The translations under genes were made by a program, and so were the position numbers. From Lepidostoma basale (Eukaryota; Arthropoda; Insecta; Trichoptera; Lepidostomatidae), in the NCBI GenBank assembly GCA_022606425.2, contig JAHDVF020000226.1, positions 124,001 through 188,000 of the forward strand: a DNA stretch of 64,000 bases, in the 5' to 3' direction. A model generated the notes under the pieces. It did not search any database, was not told where the DNA came from, and saw nothing but the letters and a program-made list of their open reading frames with translations. Shown here piece after piece: positions 1 through 9,509 of the stretch (the first letter of the stretch is position 1; each line of letters begins with the position of its first letter).

Positions 1-144
1 CTGTACACGACAATCGCAATATTCTTATTCACATTTTATATTTTTTGTAAAATTTTACAGTTTCTACAATCGTCAATCAGAATTCAGAAATAATAGAACG
101 TCATGGTGTTCTTTTCTGACATACTTCTATCGATTCCTCAGCAC

Positions 145-399
145 GACCTTCGTGGCCGAGTGGTAAGTGCATTGACTGCCACCCCGAGGGTTCCGGGTTC
201 GATTCCCGGCGAGGGCAGTGTGATTGTCACACTGGCTTTGGTCTGGTGTAAAATTCACGTGACAATAGAATGGCAATAGATTAGCTACCTATTACATGTC
301 ACGAGAATCACTATGATAGCTATAATACCCTTTACATCGATTTGGCTCATGCTGTCATGATGTAAAGAGCGATTCAACAAAATAATAATAATAATAACA
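145..399 (+). repeat. SINE-T, tRNA-derived SINE, complete copy
   Basis: The head (147-215) folds like a tRNA. CCTTCGT pairs with GCGAGGG as a 7-bp acceptor stem, GGCCGAGTGG serves as A box and D arm, and CCGGG-TTCGATT-CCCGG is a perfect T arm and B box. A shared body follows, ending in AAT repeats. It is a pol III retroposon rather than a functional tRNA because the anticodon arm is poorly paired and seven or more related copies occur in the window. Confidence 0.85.
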
Positions 400-590
400 A
401 CATTTATACATCATGTCATGCACGCACGTCGATTTATCCGACTGCTCAAGTGGCCGACATTTAATATTTGATTTATTTGATCGTGGGACGTTTTCCTCGG
501 TCTTCTTATATTTCTAGTTCCATTTCCATCGTAAATATATACTTTTTTTACTAGTCTTTGTTCATACATTCATTCTATGTGTCCAAACTA
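400..590 (-). mobile_element. LINE-A fragment
   Basis: Minus-strand piece of the LINE-A C-terminal coding region (the ACMTRCMNVEEA and GRPRKTWHDQ segment). It is frame-broken. It abuts an oppositely oriented LINE-A piece, giving an inverted pair. Confidence 0.7.
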
Positions 591-604
591 TTGAATAGTA
601 AATT

Positions 605-753
605 TAGTATATGTAAACGACGTAAATGGAACTAGAAATATAGGAAGACCGATGAAAACGTGGTAAGATCAAATAAAAGTCGAGTAGGCGATAGAAGTAT
701 TTTAAAATCTTTCTGCCTACTCTTTCGGGGAGATGGCGTGATGGTTAGTTAGT
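605..753 (+). mobile_element. LINE-A 3' end with TTAG tail
   Basis: Begins in the VNG.RNRGRPRKTW region, carries an internal deletion, and ends TTCGGGGAGATGGCGTGATGG plus GTTAGTTAG. With 400-590 it forms a head-to-head pair that could reflect 5' inversion during target-primed reverse transcription. Confidence 0.7.
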
Positions 754-811
754 GTTTTTCCCCTTTGTATATAACAGGTTGTTTGAATCCAATTACTGTA
801 TACATTTTATT

Positions 812-991
812 TTAGCTATTATATTGATTCTTATGACATGTGATAGGTAGCCAATCTATCGCCATTTTATTGTCACGAGAATTCTACACCAGACCAAAGA
901 CAGTGTGATAATCACACTGCCATCGCCGGGAATCGAACCCGGGACCTTCGGTATGGAAGTCAGAGCTCTTACCACTCTGCCACGAAGGTCG
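812..991 (-). repeat. SINE-T copy
   Basis: Reverse-complement copy. The B box GGTTCGATTCCCGG and the GACCTTCGTGGC head lie at the right end (about 921-990). The 3' AAT tail is missing. Confidence 0.8.
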
Positions 992-1006
992 TAGGTCGTG
1001 TTACCA

Positions 1007-1049
1007 GATTGATGATGTCAATATAGGTTGGTGAGACAGTTCTCGCGAC
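1007..1049 (+). ncRNA. H1 hammerhead-like core, eroded
   Basis: TTGATGATGTCAA then GGTTGGTGAGACAG and CGCGAC. The layout matches H1, but GAAAC is mutated to GAGAC, so it is probably inactive. Confidence 0.45.
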
Positions 1050-1183
1050 AATCTCATTAAAAATTATAAATAACTTGTATAATGACATTGTATCAAAAAT
1101 AATTTTTTTGTAGTAAGTATGGATGTAACTATTTAATTGGAAACACTGTTATAATATGACAATTGATTTCTGATATGAGTTGA

Positions 1184-1285
1184 TTGTAACACCTGATGAT
1201 GCTAACATTGGTTAGCGAAACAGCTGTTGCGACATTTCCATAGAAATTAAATCAATTGTGATATTTTATAACAGAGTTTTTATTT
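1184..1285 (+). ncRNA. H1 element with hammerhead-like ribozyme core
   Basis: CUGAUGA is followed by a stem II GCUAAC/GUUAGC, then GAAAC, AGCUGU and a UUGCGAC context. The invariant core bases of the hammerhead fold are present, with one extra U between A9 and stem II. Downstream sequence matches the other H1 3' flanks. Cleavage competence is inferred, not shown. Confidence 0.65.
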
Positions 1286-1580
1286 AACAACAACAAACCA
1301 TTACGCCGTTTGCCCGTAGGGGTAGGCAGAGATAATGGACCGCCACACTACTCTATCCTGGCACACCTCTCTAGCTTTCTCCACATTCATACAGCGAGTC
1401 ATACACGCATGTCGATTCCTCCGACTTCTAACATGACCAACCTTTAAAATTTGATTAATTTGGTCTTGCCATGGTTTCCTCGGTCTGCCTCCGTACTCCA
1501 TTTACATCATTAACGTATACTTTCTTGACCATTCTTTCTCCATCCATGCGCTCCATATGTCCGAACCAGCACAGCGATAT
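1286..1580 (-). mobile_element. LINE-A (TTG-tailed subfamily) 3' end
   Basis: Encodes, on the minus strand, the C-terminal region with INQILKVGHVRSRRNRHACM and a VCQDRVVWRSIISAYP ending. The stop is TAA instead of the family TGA, followed by a TTG-repeat tail. It is 5' truncated and sits just left of Prx6-like exon 2. Confidence 0.8.
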
Positions 1581-1667
1581 GACATTTAAATAGTTGATAA
1601 TGTTGAATTTCAAAGTGATTCCATCAAAAAATGGATTATCTAGTAAATATGGATGTTTGATCAGTAC

Positions 1668-1843
1668 CCGAACGGCTGACGATGGAGTTGATCCACTGCT
1701 GGTGGTTCTGCACGGTATCGCAGGCCAGAGCCAGCGGCTTCACGTTTCTCTTCTTCAGCTCCGGGGTGAGATTCCCTATGGTCATCAGCTCTGCGGTGCA
1801 CAGGACGTTGAAGTTTTTGGTCACAGAAAATAGCATACACCAC
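1668..1843 (-). CDS. peroxiredoxin-6-like (1-Cys) gene, exon 2
   Basis: Peroxiredoxin-6-type thiol peroxidase exon, reading leftward. After acceptor CGCAG at 1844-1848 it encodes WCMLFSVTKNFNVLCTAEL, then NLTPELKKRNVKPLAL, ACDTVQNHQQWIN, which fits the family pattern W.(L)FS..(D/N)FTPVCTTEL...PEF.KRNVK..ALS.D....H..W. The peroxidatic Cys codon is at 1798-1800. The usual P...T..C active-site motif is altered: Pro is Thr and Thr is Asn, so catalysis may be weakened. Joined to exon 1 (AATTC plus GTGG gives N-S-W) the frame is open for over 80 codons. The 3' end is uncertain: a GT donor at 1666-1667 is possible, but the last eight residues (after QQWIN) do not look like the family. Later exons are outside the window. 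It could be a young pseudogene. Confidence 0.75.
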
Positions 1844-2024
1844 CTGCGACCGAAGTTCGTCATTTGATCCACCATACATGTACCATAGAATATATCGGCA
1901 TACAGTGAGTTTTGATTATTTCGATTTGAATAAATTTTACTGCCCATATCATTACAACACTTTATTTCACTTATCAAAGACATGTTTCGGTTATACTCCT
2001 CTTCTACTCGCTATACTCCCTCTT

Positions 2025-2600
2025 CTACAAAATACCGAATTACATACCAAGAAGGGAAAAGTTATGATGTACGAAGCGTATGTTAAAAGCCGACTGACAT
2101 ATATGATTCCCTTCTGGGGGACAGGAAACCAAAAGGACATCTTCTGACTCCAAAGACAACAAAATAAAATAATAAAATTAGCATATAACATTGACTACCT
2201 TACCCCGACCATACAAGTTTACAGACAAACAAAACAAATGGACATATCAGACCTGACCAAATTTGAGACCTTGAAAATTGTACACAGAGTGACCATGGAA
2301 AAGGCAACTGACAGCAGCTACAAATAAACTAAAAATTCAGACATACCCAGACACTGGACCAAAAACTGTGACAGATATCACTTACCGAATGCACGAACTA
2401 AAACAGGACAATCAAGGATATTGAACAATGGACTGAAACTTTACAATGAAAATGAACTACCAAAAGACCCAAGGAGTCTCACTACAACTCAATATAAAAT
2501 ATATCTGAAACATTACACAATTAATAGTAAAATCTTAAAATGTATCCATATAACCCAATTGAGTTAAAAAAAAAATTTTTTTAATAAAAAAAAAAAAAAA
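2025..2600 (+). mobile_element. LINE-E 3' end with poly(A)
   Basis: Translates in pieces to the C-terminal region YEAYVKSRLTYMIPFWG (fingerprint of the region following a LINE reverse transcriptase), then a thumb-like tract and an A-rich tail (2566-2600). Several stops and indels. A second copy lies at 25325-25905. Confidence 0.75.
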
Positions 2601-2620
2601 CCTTTTTCAAAGTACAAAAT

Positions 2621-2665
2621 TTTGTACGTTGAAAAAGGTTATGTTATAACCGAAACATGTCTGTG
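2621..2665 (+). ncRNA. H2 hammerhead-like core
   Basis: UUGAAAA, stem II GGUUAU/AUAACC, GAAAC, AUGUC, then UGUG. Stem II and the 3' core are perfect. The CUGANGA box is degenerate at two positions, so activity is doubtful. Confidence 0.5.
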
Positions 2666-2904
2666 ATAAGTGAATTAAAAGTGTTGTATTACTAAGGGCA
2701 GTAATAATTATTCGAATATGAATCCACAACACAAAGTGAACTAACAAAACTCATCGTACCACTGCATTAGATGATGAAATAACAAAATACATATTTAATT
2801 ATTCGTTTGTAGACAAAATTCTAACAACTGTTTGCTTACATTAAGTTTATATGATAACACGTTCATCAAAAGAAACTAACTATGGCGTGGCTTTTAATAT
2901 AATA

Positions 2905-3676
2905 ATATAAAACGGACTTTCTTCTATGTTCGCCATACTTTGTGTTGTAGGTGCTTTATTTTTCTTTTTCATTTTTATATACTTTGCATATATTATAAAA
3001 CACTAACATTAAAAAAATTACATAGACATGTTTCAGACAACCAGTCCATCTTCAGTGATACATATTATAAAGATACATATTTAAAATATTATAAAATTGT
3101 TTACATGATCTGACAGATGTTTACATGCTTACATGATTTGACAGATGTTACAAAGAAAATATCAAAATATTTGAAAAATAAATCTTTATAACATCTGTCA
3201 GATCATGTAAACAATTTTAGAATATGTTAAATATGTATCTTTATAATCTAATTTGAATTATTTTTAATGTTAGTGTTGTTTATACTCTCTTTCCGGTCTC
3301 AATCTAGCGATTGGTCTGCAGCAAGGCGACGCATCTCCTCTTCCACTCCGTTCGGTCCTCGGCAACTCTCTTCAACTCTGCATAAGAGGTGCAGCCCATA
3401 TCTCGGTAAATCTGGTCTAGGTACTCTTGGCGAGGTCGTCCTCTGCCAATCGATCCATCGACCATTCCCTCCAACACATTATGCAGGAAACATTCGTGTC
3501 GCAACACATGACCAATCCATCTTGCGCGCCTGTCCGCTATGGTGTTCAACACGTGTCTACTCTCTTCAACTCTGCTGAGAACTTCTTCATTTGTAATGTG
3601 GTCCCTCCGTGAAACATGGGCAACTCGTTTGTATATACAAAGTATATAAAAAAGAAAAAGAGAAATAAAACGAACT
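2905..3676. mobile_element. H3 foldback element split by a LINE-C tail
   Basis: Left arm (minus) includes a hammerhead-like core at 3028-3058 (CUGAAGA, stem II GGACU/GUC, AAACATGTC; GAAAC is mutated). Inverted arms continue at 3060-3135 and 3185-3245 (ACATCTGTCAGATCATGTAAACA on the right). The right core is lost. The outer end (GTATATAAAAAAGAAAAAGA) resumes after LINE-C at about 3640. The reference copy is at 30205-30500. Confidence 0.65.
3278..3632 (-). mobile_element. LINE-C 3' end
   Basis: Minus-strand frame with ADRRARWIGHVLRHECF, EGMVDGSIGRGRPRQEYLDQ and KRVAEDRTEWKRRCVALLQ-stop, a C-terminal LINE domain downstream of the reverse transcriptase. It is 5' truncated and inserted in the H3 right arm. 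The upstream part of the open frame is H3 sequence, not coding. Confidence 0.8.
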
Positions 3677-4116
3677 TGTTTGTTATTGCAAAATGGATTT
3701 CGCACGACACATTTTATGTACGCAGAGGAATCCAAAAATATATTTTAGAAGTTAGCGACTTATCTTATTTTCTTATAGATAAAGTATAATGGTTAGTTAA
3801 TATCAAATAATGTGTTATTTGTATCATCAAATGAAAGGTCTACGAAAGGTATTTTTTTTTAATAAAAAAAATATTAACGCCATGCAAAAAAGTATTAATT
3901 TAAAAAGAAAGAAATAAAAACAAAAACATGAAGTGCAAATTGCAGTATATAACATAAATCATATTTTTTAAACAAATCACTGTTATAAAGTAAAAAAATC
4001 CTTCAAGCTAATATATCTTCAGCTCACGCCTAAATATACTCTAGTATTGTTGCATTATGATAGTAAATATTAATAATTAATGCGTATAAATACAATCAAA
4101 ATAAGTTTAAACATAC

Positions 4117-4205
4117 GAATTATCCATCCAATCGTGAAGACGAATGTTACCCATTGTGGTTTCAGCTGCAAAATTAAGAATTTCCTCACCAAGATTTACG
4201 GTCAT
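4117..4205 (-). CDS. peroxiredoxin-6-like (1-Cys) gene, exon 1 with start codon
   Basis: First coding exon, 29 codons plus 2 nt: MTVNLGEEILNFAAETTMG then NIRLHDWMDN, which matches the 1-Cys peroxiredoxin N-terminus (..LG..FPNF.A.TT.G.I.FHDW.GDSW). The ATG at 4203-4205 has A at -3 (AACAATGACC). It ends at a consensus-like donor, TTC|GTATGT. The split Ser codon (TC|G) joins exon 2 precisely to give DNSW. Family role: reduction of H2O2 and phospholipid hydroperoxides with one catalytic Cys, usually cytosolic. No TATA box is obvious beyond GTATAATATAAG about 35 bp upstream of the ATG. Confidence 0.8.
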
Positions 4206-5560
4206 TGTTAAAAATAACGATCAAATCTTATATTATACAAAACACAAAACGCCAAAATATGAGAATAAAGCGGGAACTGAAAAGTAAACTTTAAATTGAT
4301 TGTCTTTTGTTTTCGATGAGTTTGAATATCTTTGTGTTCTGATTTTAAAAAAATAATTAAAATGAAATTCATTTCGGAGTAGGTACCACACAAAAACATG
4401 TTCCAAAACGATTCAAATGGAATACGAATAAATTTGGCATAAATTTGAATTGAGTTAAATAAATCGGGTAACAATAACATTCAATAGATTTAGTCGGATT
4501 GTATAAGATAAAAAGACAGTTGGAAATGGTTAGAATATAGTGAAATGACCGGCTATTTTATAAATAATTTCTTAATCTTTTTGACTATTCTCAGCTTATG
4601 AATGTTCTAACTAGAATCAAATATAAATATAGAATACATTTAATAAGTAGGTACCTATATAATTGTCTGTGTTAGTATATATTTTTTAAATATTTATTTA
4701 TTTGACACATTCACCATGGAGTGTTTTGTGTCATACAAGTAATAATACATTAAGGTTACATATTTATGTACAAACAATTATTACATTTTAAAATAACATC
4801 ATTGACTAACATAATTGAACAGTTTAAACTAGCAAATATTCATTATATTCTTAATAATTATGTGAAAAAGGAGTAGAGAAAACTAACTTATAGATTAATT
4901 ACATTATAAAATCGTGAAATTCCTATAATTTTAAATTATTAACAGAGAGAAAATGATTTAATGATATAATTATAAGTTTTGATTGTGATGACTGTGTTAG
5001 TATAAATAGTAATTTATCAAAAACTAAATACTCTTTGAATTGTGTGTCATCATTAATTCTTAATGTTCAACATCTCAAAAATGCAGTTATTAATGTTCGC
5101 GCCGTTGCGTTGGCTCCACTGTGTAAAGTAAAAAGTAGTAAGACACTGTAAGTTTAATGAAAACCGATATAGCAGATATCAAATTATAGTTCGCGTGTAT
5201 TGTGACAGTATGTAGCATCCTTTATCAAATGAGGAAACGTGTGCCAGGACAGAGTGTCCAGCAAGTGAAAGAATGACAAATACGATCGGTCCAGCGCGAT
5301 ATCAGAATAGCGGTTTTTTCTTCGAACAGAGAAAAACTCTCAACCAAATGATCCCGGAGAAATTACCGCGATAACTGAAAAACGGGAAAGGATGCTCAAT
5401 GTAAATCGCATTGCATATAAAAAGCTCTTTAAAATTCAGGTCGATTGCGATGTGCTGAACTTGGTTGAGATAATTATCATATTATTTCTCACGACAGCTT
5501 CATAATTGAAAAACAAATTTGTTATCAAAAATCAATATACAAACCACACTGAATACAATA
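4206..5560. other. intergenic region between divergent gene candidates
   Basis: AT-rich, no supported coding. A short motif TTTATTTGACACATTCACCATG (4697-4720) recurs near 9170 and looks like a LINE 3' remnant. From about 5085 the base composition rises and no repeat is recognised. TATAAAAAG is at 5416-5424, upstream of the 5561 exon candidate. Confidence 0.4.
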
Positions 5561-5634
5561 ATGTTTATACTTCTAATATTAATATTTTCTTCGATATTGA
5601 TTAAATCCATAGAAGTGTGTATAAACAAACGATT
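5561..5634 (+). CDS. candidate signal-peptide first exon, unknown product
   Basis: ATG opens MFILLILIFSSILIKS then IEVCINKR, a classic short secretory leader, and then meets a GTGAGT donor at 5635 in phase 2. Without splicing the frame stops two codons later. A TATA-like TATAAAAAG lies about 140 bp upstream. No second exon was identified, so this is suggestive only. It could be a chance AT-rich hydrophobic frame. Confidence 0.25.
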
Positions 5635-5708
5635 GTGAGTATAACTGCATATAAATTAACAGATTGTCAAAAATTCCTTATGACAGATTTTTTATCAGGT
5701 AGATATGA

Positions 5709-5895
5709 TTAATACGAATGAAAACGTCTGTTTTATTAAAGTTTCATTATAGTTTATGTGAATGCTATGTTTCGCCTGTCTAATCCATTTTCAAATATCA
5801 ATCAATTATATTAATACATGTATAAAACATAGGTTCTCATTCGTATTAATAATTTAATATGGAGATTTACATCATTATTCAAGAAACAATAAATA
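5709..5895. mobile_element. H4 foldback, degenerate
   Basis: Left arm: TACGAATGAAAACGTCTG, GACAGGCGAAACAT complement at 5768-5785. The right arm retains only the outer end (CATTCGTATTAAT, TTTACATCATTATTCAAGAA). The right core is lost. Confidence 0.55.
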
Positions 5896-6016
5896 CGGTA
5901 GATATGACTATATTTGGTAAGGTGGTCTCTCCAGAATAGTCTACGCTATCTTTCTGCCTTCATCTCGGAGTGATTCTTACTGCTTTCTTCGTGAATTGAA
6001 GGCTGGTTATTATAAA

Positions 6017-6262
6017 TGTGCTAAGTGGTTTAAACATAAATAACACCAATTGCGATCAAAAACTAATTTTTTACTATTTTAAGACTTGGCATCTTTGCAA
6101 TGTAATCAATTCTTAATAGTAAATATCCTTATACACTACTGTACTGTAAGTGGTTTAAACATAAATAACACCAAATGGGATCAAAAACTATTTCTTGACT
6201 TTTTTGATGCTTGATATCCTTGTAATATCCAGCCCCCAACGCTTGATAGTAAATAACATTAT
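6017..6262 (+). repeat. two tandem copies of a ~125-bp unit
   Basis: TAAGTGGTTTAAACATAAA followed by ACACCAA and GATCAAAAACTA occurs at about 6027 and 6150, with similar 3' parts (GATATCCTTG.AAT, TTGATAGTAAATA). A partial third copy is at about 25270. Confidence 0.7.
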
Positions 6263-6287
6263 CCAAATAGAGCACATTTTTTTGTAA

Positions 6288-6700
6288 TTAGTACGAATGA
6301 AAACGTCTGTTTTCTAGATGTATTATTATACTTTATGTGATTGACATGTTTCACCTGTCTAAGGCATTATCAACTCTCTTAACCATGCGAAACACGTAAT
6401 TTACATAAATTATAATATAACTTCTAGAATACAGGACGTTTTCATTCGTGTTCATTATTCAATCAAATATTAAAGGTTGGTCATGTCAGAAGCCGGAAGA
6501 ATCGACGTGCGTGTATGACTCGATGAACGAATGTGGAGGAAGCTAAAGAGGTATGCCAGGATAGAGTAGTGTGGCGGTCCATCCTCTCTGCCTACCCCTG
6601 CGGGGAAACGGCGTGATGGTTTGTTGTTGTTGTTGTTCATTATTTAATATGTTTTACATCATTGTTTAGGAAATTAAAAAACATTTTTTTGCGATTAATA
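6288..6700. mobile_element. H4 foldback with inserted LINE-A tail
   Basis: Left arm 6291-6375 (minus core at about 6342-6375), right arm 6380-6463 with ACCATGCGAAACACG. The outer right end (TTTTACATCATTGTTTAGG) resumes at 6649 after a LINE-A insertion. Confidence 0.65.
6464..6635 (+). mobile_element. LINE-A (TTG-tailed) insertion with target duplication
   Basis: A 172-bp 5'-truncated copy ending in GGCGTGATGG and TTG repeats. It is flanked by TTCATTATTCAAT (6451-6463) and TTCATTATTTAAT (6636-6648), a 13-bp duplication with one difference. This fixes the true 3' end of the LINE. Confidence 0.85.
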
Positions 6701-6737
6701 AAAAAAGTGGTGTCTTATATGAAACTAAACTAACAAA

Positions 6738-7150
6738 CTAACTAACTAACCAACCAACCATCACGCCTTCTCACCGAAGGGGTAGGCAGAAAGAATGCAC
6801 TGCCACAATTGTCTTTTTTTGACATATTTCTCTCGATTCCTCAACATTCATACATCGTGTCATGCACGCGCGTCGATTTCTCTGACTCCTCACGTGGCCG
6901 ACATTCAATATTTGATTTATTTGATCGTGCCACGTTTTCCTCGGTCTTCATCTATTTCTGATTCAATTTACATCGATAACATATATATTTTTTACCATTC
7001 TTTCTTCATTCATTCTTTCCATGCGCCCTTGAGGTGATTACATCACAAAAACGGCGCTTTAAAAGTTAGCATATTATTATTATTATTTATTATTATATGT
7101 CCAAATCATCTTAATAGTCCTTTCATTATTTTGTTCATAACACCATCATT
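6738..7150 (-). mobile_element. LINE-A 3' end, interrupted
   Basis: A TTAG-type tail at 6738-6762, then C-terminal coding in the minus direction. About 67 bp of foreign ATT-rich sequence (7031-7097) interrupts it before GTCCAAATCATCTTAAT resumes. Confidence 0.75.
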
Positions 7151-7560
7151 CATCTTCTTCAGCCTGTATTGACCGTCCACTCCTGGACGTAGGCCTCCTC
7201 TTGCATTTTCCATTCTCTTCTATCCTGAGCGATCCGCATCCAGGCACTCCCCGCAATTCTCCGGACATCGTCGCGCCAACGCAACTGTGGGCGCCCAACT
7301 CCACGCTTTGCCGTCCTTGGCCACCAGCACAGCAGTCGCCTTGTCCACTTTTCATCTGGATCGCGAGCGACATGTCCCGCCCATCGCCACTTGAGGGTTG
7401 CGGCCATCTTGATAACATCGGAAACCTTTGTCCTGACTCTTATGTCCTCATTTCTGAGACTGTCCCGTAAACTGATACCCAAAATAGGCTCTCTTCATTG
7501 CTCTCTGAGTGACTCTTAGCTTGTTGGCACTTTTTTGTGACATTGTGACTGTCTCAATAC
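7150..7560 (-). mobile_element. LINE-B C-terminal coding remnant
   Basis: Minus-strand frame with NEDIRVRTKVSDVI, KWRWAGHVARDPDEKW, GRPQLRWRDDVRRIAG and DRREWKMQEEAYVQEW-stop. This is the conserved domain after the reverse transcriptase in several insect LINE clades. Upstream of it, further coding (MSQKSANKLRVTQRAM) is readable in a shifted frame. Confidence 0.85.
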
Positions 7561-7854
7561 CAATATTCATAACACCATCATAATATTATTTATATCTTAT
7601 ACAAATGGATTTGCAATATTAACAATTGAGACAAAGAGGTTTAATGAACTAACACACCATTATTATTATCTGACACCGGACGCACCTCGGGCTAAATAAT
7701 GTTATAAAACTTTTAACTACGAGTTCAAAATACTAGAAACGACCTGTATCGTATTACAGTCTTTGATATATTATTTATAACTCAAACGGTAAACTAAATT
7801 AGCAATAAATTATGTTTTCAAAATGATTTATTATTAATCTTGATAACCTTTGTG

Positions 7855-8575
7855 ACAGAATGGCAACAGCGATGAATGCCACACAGAAATTTCGGGGTTC
7901 GAATATATTACCGGCAATAGCAGTGTGATTCTCGCAATGTTATTGGTCTGGTATAGAATTCACGTGACAATAGAATGGCGATATAGTGTGTTTTTTTAGA
8001 GGTAAACAATACACATTCAAAACAAAATAAAAAACACATTAAAATAATGTTAATGTCTATGATATTGTCTTTATTTAATAGATAATTTAATACCATTATT
8101 GTTGAAATATGATTTCAGGCATAAGTGCGCCAAGGCTAGCTCGAATGAAGCGCAAATTGAAGTCCAATTTCGACAATTGTCGTCTTTGTGGATGCGTATT
8201 AGATATCCACTAGTATTCCCAATAACTTGTTCGGATGGACGATTATGTCGACCGTAAAATGGACGTAGTGTACGATAAGTTTGGCGAACCACCCATGATT
8301 TTCAAAATAAATTTGCACAATTTGCAAGCGCTGTTCTTACGTTAGTCTATTCTTGGTAAAATGACAAAACGTACTGACTACAAATTGACAGTCTGTAGAA
8401 ACAATGTTGCCAGTTTTAAAACCAAACCTCTAAAATAAACACCCTATATTAGATACCTATCACATGTCATGAGAATCAATATGAAATTGTAGCTATACCC
8501 TTTACATCAATTTGGCTCGTGCTAATTATGTAAAGAGCTATTCAATAAAATAAAATAAAATAAATCTTAATTAAA
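7855..8575 (+). repeat. SINE-T copy split by a MITE
   Basis: The head and body (7855-7983, B box degraded) continue at 8447 with TATTAGATACCTATCACATG through TTCAATAAAAT repeats. Removing the MITE restores the SINE at a TA target. Confidence 0.75.
7984..8446. mobile_element. MITE-like deletion derivative of a Tc1/mariner-type transposon
   Basis: Terminal repeats TAGTGTGTTTTTTTAGAGGT and (reverse) TAGGGTGTTTATTTTAGAGG with TA target duplication. The interior keeps a minus-strand transposase piece, VRQTYRTLRPFYGRHNRPSE, typical of insect transposases with an N-terminal DUF4817-type helix-turn-helix. A second copy is at 28971-29313. Confidence 0.75.
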
Positions 8576-8614
8576 TATATTTAAAAACCAAATTTGTTTA
8601 TTTTCTCAAAATAC

Positions 8615-8775
8615 ATTACAGAGAGGGAAGAGGAGGAGAGAGCCACGATGGTCTGATGACATAAGGAAAATTCCTGATGACTGGATGCAGAAAGCACAAG
8701 AAACGAGTATGTGGAGAAGTATGGGGGAGGTCCATGTCCAGCAGTGGATGACATCAGCTGTAGTAGGTAAGCAAC
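8615..8775 (+). mobile_element. LINE-B 3' end fragment
   Basis: GGAGAGAGCCACGATGGTCTG, then DDIRKIPDDWMQKAQETSMWRS and HVQQWMTSAVVG, the end of the LINE-B frame. Degenerate and 5' truncated. Confidence 0.65.
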
Positions 8776-8963
8776 ATTAAAAACATATTTCTTGTTTAAG
8801 ACATCTATTTGAGAACATTTAAAATATCAGGAACGTGTGAAACACAAGATACTCTCAAAAGTCAAGAGTATTTATCTTCTGAACGTATATTTACAAATTT
8901 TAAGTGTTGAATTTAAAGTATCAAACTGATTTATATCGACCACAGCCACCAGCAGTTGTTTGT

Positions 8964-9103
8964 AAGACCTGTCGCTGCTAATATCGGTTGGCGGAACAGC
9001 TGTCACGACAATTAAATAAATAAGTTATGGTATAATCTCACAAATTAAACAGTCAATTATGTTCAAGTGTCAAAGTGTTTTCGCCAAAACAATGGAATAG
9101 AAA
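8964..9103 (+). ncRNA. H1 element, eroded core
   Basis: ACCTGTCGCTGCTAATATCGG, TTGGCGGAACAGCTGTCACG. The CUGAUGA box is lost and GAAAC is GGAAC. It ends in the H1 terminus GTGTTTTCGCCAAAACAATGG. Confidence 0.5.
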
Positions 9104-9509
9104 TATTTAATGAAACACGTTTCGAAGATTTTATTGAAATTTGCGCAATTTAGTCCAAAGCTTTTTTTAAATTTATTTACTTGACACATTCACAATGCAG
9201 TGTTACCTGTCCTACAAGTTATTCCAAAGTTAGAACACCTCGAGTTTAAATAATGAAATATGTTTTGAATGTCAAATTGCTATAAAAGCATAATAACAGT
9301 TCCTACCTGATTTCAATATTTTTTGCGCCGCATGTATTCGAAATAAATTCAAAATAATGGTTACCAATAAGATGGCGCTTGTGGCGTGCGGACAGCATGA
9401 GAACTAACGGTCTTTATCCTGAGTTAATTCGTCGCCAGTCTTTCATACGGGTATACTTGTAAGCTGTTGAATACAGTTGTTATATCACACAAATAAAAAT
9501 ATATTACGT

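Larger units (their letters stand above)
1905..2745. mobile_element. H2 foldback element split by a LINE-E tail
   Basis: The left arm (1905-2000, minus) and right arm (2601-2745, plus) are inverted copies: both carry GAAACATGTCT..GATAAGTGAA, GTGTTGTA and GGGCAGTA. The arms meet at a near-perfect palindrome (2601-2639) centred on GTACAAAATTTTGTAC. LINE-E interrupts the left arm inside ribozyme stem II. Confidence 0.65.
1844..4116 (-). other. intron of the peroxiredoxin-6-like gene, filled with repeats
   Basis: Bounded on the minus strand by donor GTATGT (4111-4116) and acceptor GCAG (1844-1847). It holds the H2 foldback with LINE-E and the H3 foldback with LINE-C. About 3677-4116 is AT-rich with nothing recognisable. 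Confidence 0.7.

Noticed and set aside
147..215. tRNA gene
   Set aside because: Acceptor and T arms pair, but the anticodon arm does not, and the unit is the head of a dispersed SINE.
3304..3735. Single 143-residue protein
   Set aside because: Chimeric frame: the N-terminal part is the H3 foldback end, only the C-terminal ~85 residues are LINE-C.
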